Source: CAZVEV01 sp964625865 (GTDB lineage: Bacteria; Planctomycetota; Phycisphaerae; SM23-33). Taken from it: a stretch of DNA of 8,982 bases. The notes under the pieces were generated by a model. That model was not told the origin of the DNA. It ran no database searches and saw only the letters and a program-made list of their open reading frames with translations. Shown piece by piece: positions 4,978 through 8,982 of this stretch. The number at the start of each line of letters is the position of its first letter. Position 1 is the first letter of the stretch. The DNA lies in assembly GCA_964625865.1 (NCBI GenBank), contig CAZVEV010000261.1, forward strand, positions 1-8,982. Reading direction: 5' to 3'. The translations under genes and the position numbers were made by a program.

Positions 4978-5762
4978 TCCACGTCCTCCGGGTGTAAGGC
5001 GTCCTTGATGGACCGATGCTCCGTCCACGTGCTACGGTCCCGTCGGCGCTGGTGCACCGGAGCGTCCTCAACGTCATCTCGGAACTCCTCAAGGTCGCCC
5101 CAGTCATCAGGCTCATCCGGCTCGGACTGGATGGGCGTAGCTGCTGGTGCCTTGTCCTGTTCGGGTACGGGCGTTGGTACGTCCGTGAGGTTCGGGACCG
5201 GTGCACCCTCGGGCAGGAGGATGTTGACGCTATGTCCTCCGGTTGACCCGTTGCTGCTGCCCTGCATCTTCTGCAGGTGTGTCAGTAGTGCGGATGCGCT
5301 GACCGGACTGCGCTTCAGCAACTCCCGGATGAACTTCTTGCGGCCGTGCTTGTTCAAGACCTCTGAAAAGGCCGCCAGCAGGCTGTCAGGTGATATATCT
5401 TCTGGCTCCGCCCCTTCTTGATAGTCCTCGCTTCGCTCGGTTCTTTTCGGCCGTCCCGGGCCAGGCCGACCTGAGAAAAAGCCGCGTCGCGGTTGGTTAT
5501 CCCAATCTGGCTCAACGGGATCCGCGCCTTGGGTCTTCGTGCCGTCTTCGTCCTTCTTGCCTGTCGCGTCAGGCTGGACCGTGCTCTTGGTCCTGTCTTG
5601 TGCCGTCCCGGGAACTGGCTTGGTCGGGTTTTCGTCAGCAGTATCCGTAGTGGTTTCCAGATTCGGTTTCCTACGATGCTTCACCTTCTTGAGCCGCTTG
5701 ACCTCGGCAGCGGTGTGTTGGCGTCTGCGTTCGCGGCGTTGGGTGAGTCTGTCCGCTGTCAT
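4962..5762 (-). CDS. Basic/acidic low-complexity protein with GRPGPGRPK motif, translationally coupled to the initiator
   Basis: The 266-residue product has a very basic N-terminus (1-33), a charged disordered stretch, and then FFSGRPGPGRPKRT at 95-108. That motif resembles an AT-hook, or the PGxSGNPxGRPKG entry motif of small-terminase-like phage proteins. A predicted helical core follows (about 124-168, SPDSLLAAFSEVLNKHGRKKFIRELLKRSP...), then a Pro/Glu/Asp-rich tail ending in DSLW. The start codon overlaps the initiator stop as ATGA (5762-5759), with GGAGG five bases upstream, so translation is coupled and the two proteins are probably needed together. A helicase loader or another DNA-binding replication partner, like lambda P after O, would fit the position. 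A small-terminase-like role would fit the motif. Neither is shown by recognisable catalytic residues; it has no Walker motifs. Function unknown. Confidence 0.8.
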   Translation of the reverse strand: MTADRLTQRRERRRQHTAAEVKRLKKVKHRRKPNLETTTDTADENPTKPVPGTAQDRTKSTVQPDATGKKDEDGTKTQGADPVEPDWDNQPRRGFFSGRPGPGRPKRTERSEDYQEGAEPEDISPDSLLAAFSEVLNKHGRKKFIRELLKRSPVSASALLTHLQKMQGSSNGSTGGHSVNILLPEGAPVPNLTDVPTPVPEQDKAPAATPIQSEPDEPDDWGDLEEFRDDVEDAPVHQRRRDRSTWTEHRSIKDALHPEDVEDSLW

Positions 5763-6829
5763 TGTCGCCTCCGCTTCTTCTTCCCGCGGCGAATCGGAAA
5801 CACGTCCTCATCGCTATCGTCACACGCCCGTCGTCGGGTTCGCTGGCCGCGGCTGCCGAGTATGCGCTTGACGTGCTGGGGCAAGGCGTCCTTCCAGATG
5901 AACTCCGAACACAGGTTGCCTGGATTGACCTGGTCCCAGCCCTGATCGTCCGCTTGGGCCTTAACGACTTTGATGAGCATGTCCACGACATCGCTTTCAC
6001 TGAACGTGTTGGCCCGTTCGCAGTAGTTGCGGACCTTCCGGGCTGCCTCCTGAAAGCGCCTGTGCGCCTTTGTGCCTTTGCGCAAGCCATACCTCGATCT
6101 GCTCAGGAACGCCTTGGCGTACGCGGTAGCGATGTCTCTGGTCAGCTTGGCGGAGTTGCCCTTGTCAGGTTGGCTCTTCTGTCCCTTTGCAGGTGAATCA
6201 TCCAAGCTCTCGCCAACGTCTTCGACAGAACGAGGGTGGGGCTGCTTTCCTTCCTCTTCATCTCTATCTGTCTCTCTTTCTTTATATGGCAAAACACGAT
6301 CAAAACTTTTGGTCCGCTTCTGATCTGCTTTTGATCTGCTTCTGAACTGGTCCGATCTACGGTCGCCGCCGCGTGGATCAGGCTCATCCAGCACACCGTA
6401 CAGCGCATCGGACGTGGCATAGCCGGTCGTGTCCAGCCACGTCTCGAACACGTCGTCGTTCAGCTTCGGACGGTCGAGCTTGACGGCACTGACGATCTGC
6501 TTGGTGAGCTTCAACCGACCGTCATCGTCTTTGTGCTGGTGGCCGCCCATCCATTCCCGCCAGTCCAGAAGGACGATCTGTCGTTTGTCGCGGTGTATTC
6601 GCCCAGCGTCTTCCAGATCGCCCAGCACTTCAACGACGTCCTCGTACTCCATGCTCAACGTCTCAGCGATGTCGCCTGGAGACTCATGCACAAGACCGCA
6701 CCTGTTGTGCGGGCTGATGTACAAGTACATCAAGACGGTCTTGCACCATGGGTCTTTCAGTTTCAGGAATCGCTGGTCTTGTGTCATGAGATGGTCAATC
6801 TGATTGAAGTTCCTTTTCCATTCGGCCAT
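5759..6829 (-). CDS. Phage-type replication initiator / replisome organiser-like protein
   Basis: This 356-residue protein starts at ATG 6829 with a full AGGAGGTG (6842-6835) five bases upstream. Residues 1-110 look like the winged-helix domain of phage replication proteins: the TVLMYLYISPHNRCGLVHESPGDIAETLSMEYEDVVEVLGDLEDAGRIHRDKRQIVLLDW segment shows the host-size, helix-turn-helix and wing pattern typical of DnaD-, GP49- or lambda O-like initiators. A charged linker (about 150-228) follows. A helical C-terminal domain (about 229-325, with FLSRSRYGLRKGTKAHRRF...NPGNLCSEFIWK) comes next, and then a lysine/arginine-rich tail (RRGKKKRRRQ). The C-terminal domain of such proteins usually recruits helicase or its loader. 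The linker codons hold 11-bp tandem repeats beside an AT-rich tract, a candidate replication origin (separate entry). The gene is second to last in the phage-like block and is coupled to the following gene by an ATGA overlap. Family fit is from pattern, not from a search. Confidence 0.72.
   Translation of the reverse strand: MAEWKRNFNQIDHLMTQDQRFLKLKDPWCKTVLMYLYISPHNRCGLVHESPGDIAETLSMEYEDVVEVLGDLEDAGRIHRDKRQIVLLDWREWMGGHQHKDDDGRLKLTKQIVSAVKLDRPKLNDDVFETWLDTTGYATSDALYGVLDEPDPRGGDRRSDQFRSRSKADQKRTKSFDRVLPYKERETDRDEEEGKQPHPRSVEDVGESLDDSPAKGQKSQPDKGNSAKLTRDIATAYAKAFLSRSRYGLRKGTKAHRRFQEAARKVRNYCERANTFSESDVVDMLIKVVKAQADDQGWDQVNPGNLCSEFIWKDALPQHVKRILGSRGQRTRRRACDDSDEDVFPIRRGKKKRRRQ
6245..6360. other. 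Candidate intragenic replication origin: 11-bp iterons plus AT-rich purine/pyrimidine tract
   Basis: Five consecutive 11-bp units run at 6306-6360 on the plus strand: CTTTTGGTCCG, CTTCTGATCTG, CTTTTGATCTG, CTTCTGAACTG and a weaker GTCCGATCTAC. An inverted copy of the core, GATCAAAA, lies at 6298-6305. Directly adjoining is a 30-base stretch with 22 A/T (6281-6310), then a tract at 6245-6283 with 36 pyrimidines in 39 bases on the plus strand. Repeats followed by an AT-rich, strand-asymmetric segment inside the linker of the initiator gene is the plan of the lambda origin inside gene O. The repeat, composition and location are seen directly; origin function is inferred. Confidence 0.5.
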
Positions 6830-6866
6830 GATTGCACCTCCTGTGCGGTGTCAATAAGGGCAGCAA

Positions 6867-6932
6867 CAGGGTCGGCTCACAGGCACCGACCCTGCCGCCT
6901 CCGCCGAAGCAGAACGCCCTTGGCCGAGGGCG
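6867..6932 (-). other. Two hairpins in the leader of the initiator gene
   Basis: A perfect 9-bp stem, CAGGGTCGG (6867-6875) with CCGACCCTG (6886-6894), encloses a 10-base loop. A second stem, CGCCCT (6915-6920) with AGGGCG (6927-6932), lies next to it. On the minus strand the larger hairpin ends 24 bases before the AGGAGGTG of the initiator gene. No U-run follows either, so they are not ordinary terminators; they could tune translation or protect a processed mRNA end. Confidence 0.5.
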
Positions 6933-7001
6933 CGCCGAGTTTCGATCTACGTCAATCACCATTCTTCAATCCACCTGTCGTTCCCCGACTCACCGAAGGT
7001 C

Positions 7002-7046
7002 CAGGGCCGACGGGCTCTCGCCAATGCTGAGCAGCCCGTCGCCCTG
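7002..7046 (-). other. Long imperfect hairpin after the 91-residue gene
   Basis: CAGGGC-CGACGGGCT (7002-7016) pairs with AGCCCGTCG-CCCTG (7033-7046) with one bulged base, about 14 bp, plus a possible inner CTC/GAG. It begins 40 bases downstream of the 91-residue gene stop. Without a U-tract it is not a textbook intrinsic terminator, but a 3'-end stabiliser, attenuator or Rho-assisted stop is plausible. Confidence 0.5.
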
Positions 7047-7086
7047 TCCCCGCAGCGAATCCACAAACGATCAAGGCAGAGGATCG

Positions 7087-7362
7087 TCATATCGTGAGGC
7101 CGTCCAGCGTCGAGTCGATGGCCGCGATGGCGCTGGTGATGGCCTTGGCGACCTTTTGGCGTTCTTCGCGTCGGGTCACGAGCGCAGCAGAGAAGTCCGT
7201 TTGCACCGAGCCGCTGCTGTAGCCCTGAACGGCGTCGGCCAACTCATCGGTGAGGCCGTAGTGCTCGAATACGCCGTCGCGGGCCATCTTCTCCTTCACG
7301 CCTCGCAACCTGCCCCGAAGGGCCTGCAACGCACTTGCTCTCATTGGGTCTGTGAATGCCAT
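7087..7362 (-). CDS. Unknown 91-residue helical protein
   Basis: The start at 7362 has AGGAGA seven bases upstream, inside the end of the preceding gene, and the two genes are only two bases apart, so they are co-translated. The product is mostly helical by residue pattern, with a heptad-like N-terminal part (ALQALRGRLRGVKEKMARDGVFEHYGLTDELADAV). A polar hinge (GYSSGSVQTD) follows, then a C-terminal helix (RREERQKVAKAITSAIAAIDSTLDGL). There are no cysteines, catalytic motifs, signal peptide or membrane segment. I do not recognise the family. Position in a phage-like operon just upstream of the replication initiator suggests a small DNA- or replication-associated accessory protein, but this is only context. 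Confidence 0.75.
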   Translation of the reverse strand: MAFTDPMRASALQALRGRLRGVKEKMARDGVFEHYGLTDELADAVQGYSSGSVQTDFSAALVTRREERQKVAKAITSAIAAIDSTLDGLTI

Positions 7363-7364
7363 GT

Positions 7365-7589
7365 CTAGATCTCCTGACTAACGCGACGGCAGCACGGAAC
7401 CGTGCCATCGGCGTACGGACCTTCGCCGCAGAGAACCGCGGCATCTTCTTCGGTGGCGGTCAGCCGGTCGCCAGATTGCAGTACCTTTTTCTGGCTTGGC
7501 GGCACGTCTCTCGGCCAACTCAGGTACCTGCCCCGGTTGACTTGGAGCAGCACACCAGCCGTTACGTTCGACTTCTTCTCGTTCATCAT
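7365..7589 (-). CDS. Unknown 73-74-residue protein
   Basis: Two consecutive ATG codons (7589 and 7586) follow AAGGA. The second, seven bases from it, has the better spacing and gives 73 residues. The sequence has a short beta-rich look (VTAGVLLQVNRGRYLSWPRDVPPSQKKVLQSGDRLTATEEDAAVLC) and three cysteines near the end (C54, C66, C67 from the first ATG). The RYLSWPRDV...GDRLTATEEDA pattern recalls small phage proteins that end in a loading- or edge-type beta motif, but I cannot assign a family. It lies 14 bases downstream of the 341-residue gene and two bases before the 91-residue gene, in one transcription unit. No membrane or secretion signal is seen. Confidence 0.7.
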   Translation of the reverse strand: MMNEKKSNVTAGVLLQVNRGRYLSWPRDVPPSQKKVLQSGDRLTATEEDAAVLCGEGPYADGTVPCCRRVSQEI

Positions 7590-7603
7590 TAATTCCTTTC
7601 ATC

Positions 7604-8629
7604 TCAGAGGGTTGGGAACCACTGTTCGTGTACGTCCATCTGGGAGTAGTCACACACCGCAAGGTGCCAGTTCCGTAGACCCTTCGCAGCCGCTTGCCGG
7701 GCCAAGCGATAGTTCCGGCTGAGTGGATCGCCGCTCTGCTCGTTCAGTATCCCGACCAGCTTCCGATAGCTGGCCCAGACCTTCTGGCCCTTTGCGGTCT
7801 TCCTGAACCTTGCCCCTTCCTGTTGGATCGCTTTCTGGTAGGTAGCAACTTCACTCCGTCGGCGCTCCTCCTTCTCCTGCGCCGTCACCTTGCCCGAGAG
7901 GTGCAGGTCAGCGACGTGCAGGGCATCAAGCCCGCTGTCGATCACTCCGGTAACGTGATTCAGAACGAACTCCACGGTTGAGTCCGGCCCGAACGCTAGA
8001 CCATCGAGCGAGACAATCTCAGGCTCGACGAGCAGGAAGTGTGGCTGCGCAGCCTCGGCGATGGCGCGGTACGTCTGTTCCGTCTCAAGGGCCTTGCCGC
8101 ACAGTTCGCGTAGAGTGTCGATGGCTTGGCGAATGTCGTTCACCAGCGCGTTGTGCTTCTTCGCTACCGGAAGGCGTTTGGTCAAGGCCTCGTGCTTCTC
8201 AGCCAGCCGAAGGAAGATGCCGGGCAATACGCGCAGGTCGTGCTCGGCCAATTCAGTCAGTTCGGCGATGTGCTTCTGCTTGCCTTCGAGCTTCAACCGC
8301 TCGGGTGACTTCGGCGGCCGGCCCCTCAAGCTGTCACCGTTGCCGCTGCTCACGGACAAAGCCTTGTCGATCTCAAGCGCGGCGTCGGCCTCGTCGGCCT
8401 CTCTTGCCCATGCCTCGCCGTTCGTGACCATCTCGGCAATTGCAGCGTCAAGGGCTATGCACCGCTGACGCCGAAGCCGCACCGGCTCGGTCTGTTCGAT
8501 GGCCTGGACGGCATCAGGTGGCTGGTCGGCTAGTGCTTCGTCTCGGATGGCTTCGTAGCGTTCGGTCCATGTCTCTGCTTTGGCCGATGCTGCTGGCCGT
8601 CGCCGTCGTCTTGTCTTCGTCGTTACCAT
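7604..8629 (-). CDS. Unknown 341-residue protein with RGRPPK (AT-hook-like) motif
   Basis: The ATG at 8629 is preferred: GGAG (8638-8635) lies five bases upstream. An in-frame TTG at 8650 would add seven residues but lacks such spacing. The protein begins with a basic run (KTRRRRRP, 5-12) and a helical acidic region (20-90). RGRPPK at 102-107 is an AT-hook core of the type that binds the minor groove of AT-rich DNA. A long charged, coiled-coil-like segment comes next (about 110-195). A folded-looking domain (198-250, FLLVEPEIVSLDGLAFGPDS...) and a helical C-terminus ending in HEQWFPTL complete it. No nuclease, ATPase or helicase motif is visible, and I recognise no family. It is the first gene after the long non-coding region at the right edge and so probably the first of the accessory operon. 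A nucleoid- or DNA-organising role is a guess from composition. Confidence 0.8.
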   Translation of the reverse strand: MVTTKTRRRRRPAASAKAETWTERYEAIRDEALADQPPDAVQAIEQTEPVRLRRQRCIALDAAIAEMVTNGEAWAREADEADAALEIDKALSVSSGNGDSLRGRPPKSPERLKLEGKQKHIAELTELAEHDLRVLPGIFLRLAEKHEALTKRLPVAKKHNALVNDIRQAIDTLRELCGKALETEQTYRAIAEAAQPHFLLVEPEIVSLDGLAFGPDSTVEFVLNHVTGVIDSGLDALHVADLHLSGKVTAQEKEERRRSEVATYQKAIQQEGARFRKTAKGQKVWASYRKLVGILNEQSGDPLSRNYRLARQAAAKGLRNWHLAVCDYSQMDVHEQWFPTL

Positions 8630-8982
8630 TGTGTCTCCAATCCTTGACAATAGACAGACCGATAGCCGGTCTCGTTCACTGTGGTCGGGGTTAGTCAGAA
8701 GATCCTGCGGTTGGCATCCTCGTGCGTTTCGATCCGGCTGTTAGGCCTGGCATCTACTCCGTCGCTTTCAATTTATACCCTATGCCACGGGGCAAATCTA
8801 CCCCAAGCTAGTATCTTCGGTCTGGGAAATGGCATTAGATGTCACCGAAGTAGTTAAAATAGGTTAGCCTGGAATAATTATTTTTGAGTTGTTGCATATT
8901 TCTCTAGTAGACGTGCGGTGACTTGCATGAGATATTGTCAGAAGTTGTGGATGGCGGACGGAAAAAACGCGGCGTACCCTTG
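8630..8982. other. Non-coding leader, probable control region of the accessory operon
   Basis: About 350 bases without a convincing gene. Near the 341-residue gene there is a small stem, AGACCG-ATAGC-CGGTCT (8656-8672). Further right, CTTCGGT (8815-8821) and ACCGAAG (8844-8850) form a 7-bp inverted repeat with a 22-base spacer. The stretch 8771-8785 (minus strand TATAAATT) and 8866-8903 are AT-rich against the surrounding DNA, so promoter elements are likely here, but I find no clean -35/-10 pair. The last 60 bases are open in several frames and could be the edge of another gene. Confidence 0.5.

Noticed and set aside
4219..5028. Long minus-strand open frame (269 codons) across the recombinase gene
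   Set aside because: It is the shifted frame of the recombinase and its upstream region, with low-complexity Arg/Gln/Ser-rich translation. Only its last seven codons (GTVRRAL) may be meaningful, as a frameshifted end.
5493..6196. Plus-strand open frames in the initiator and coupled-protein region
   Set aside because: Antisense shadows with hydrophobic, Leu/Ser/Arg-rich random-looking sequence and no ribosome binding sites; the minus-strand genes have strong SD signals and an ATGA overlap.
6306..6360. Short CRISPR-like array
   Set aside because: The 11-bp units are contiguous without spacers and lie inside a coding sequence, so they are iteron-like tandem repeats.
7002..7046. Intrinsic terminator after the 91-residue gene
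   Set aside because: The stem is strong but no U-run follows on the minus strand, so it is listed only as a structured element.
8946..8954. DnaA-box-like TGTGGATGG near the right edge
   Set aside because: Seven of nine matches to TGTGGATAA, single and without a cluster; too weak to support an origin there.
8907..8982. Possible start of a gene running off the right edge
   Set aside because: At least two plus-strand frames and one minus-strand frame are open in these last bases, with no clear ribosome binding site; too short to choose.

Overview
This 8,982-base window is GC-rich bacterial DNA holding two kinds of content. The left part looks like chromosomal housekeeping DNA: rnpA-yidD, an aminotransferase and a nitrilase-family amidase. 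The right part, from about 4.2 kb on, looks like an accessory element. The host is probably a high-GC Gram-negative bacterium. A planctomycete or a related lineage is my best guess, because the zinc-ribbon protein has a CPxC...GGxxxxCPNC N-terminus of a type common there, and rnpA-yidD has no rpmH or yidC beside it. This assignment is an inference. A run of ten Ns (827-836) shows that this is a scaffolded draft assembly.

Layout of the left part: the 3' part of a PLP-dependent class I/II aminotransferase (3-731, +); an intergenic set of nested inverted repeats that contains the assembly gap (733-937); rnpA (957-1331, +) and yidD (1336-1599, +); a VapBC-type toxin-antitoxin pair (1677-2337, +) with a readable promoter and a two-site palindromic operator; a convergent omega-amidase/nitrilase gene (2362-3222, -) carrying an apparent 75-bp in-frame insertion flanked by 7-bp direct repeats; and a divergent 65-residue cysteine-containing small protein (3301-3498, +).

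Layout of the right part: everything lies on the minus strand. In transcription order it holds a 341-residue unknown protein (7604-8629), a small unknown (7365-7589), a 91-residue unknown (7087-7362), a phage-type replication initiator (5759-6829), a translationally coupled protein with a GRP-type motif (4962-5762), a small serine recombinase (4206-4802) and a zinc-ribbon membrane protein (3511-4134). No capsid, portal, large terminase or tail gene is visible. The visible part is therefore a replication and recombination module, not a virion-forming region. The right end (8630-8982) is a non-coding leader, probably the operon's control region.

The most interesting signal lies inside the replication initiator gene. 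Four to five tandem 11-bp repeats (6306-6360) sit next to an AT-rich segment and a strand-asymmetric purine/pyrimidine tract (6245-6310), in the interdomain linker. This is the layout of the lambda O/ori system, in which the initiator gene carries its own origin. Because 11 is not a multiple of three, the periodicity is unlikely to come from selection on the protein. Other points worth a check are inverted repeats over the recombinase promoter (a possible res-like site), a damaged recombinase C-terminus, and a series of strong hairpins in the leader of the initiator gene.
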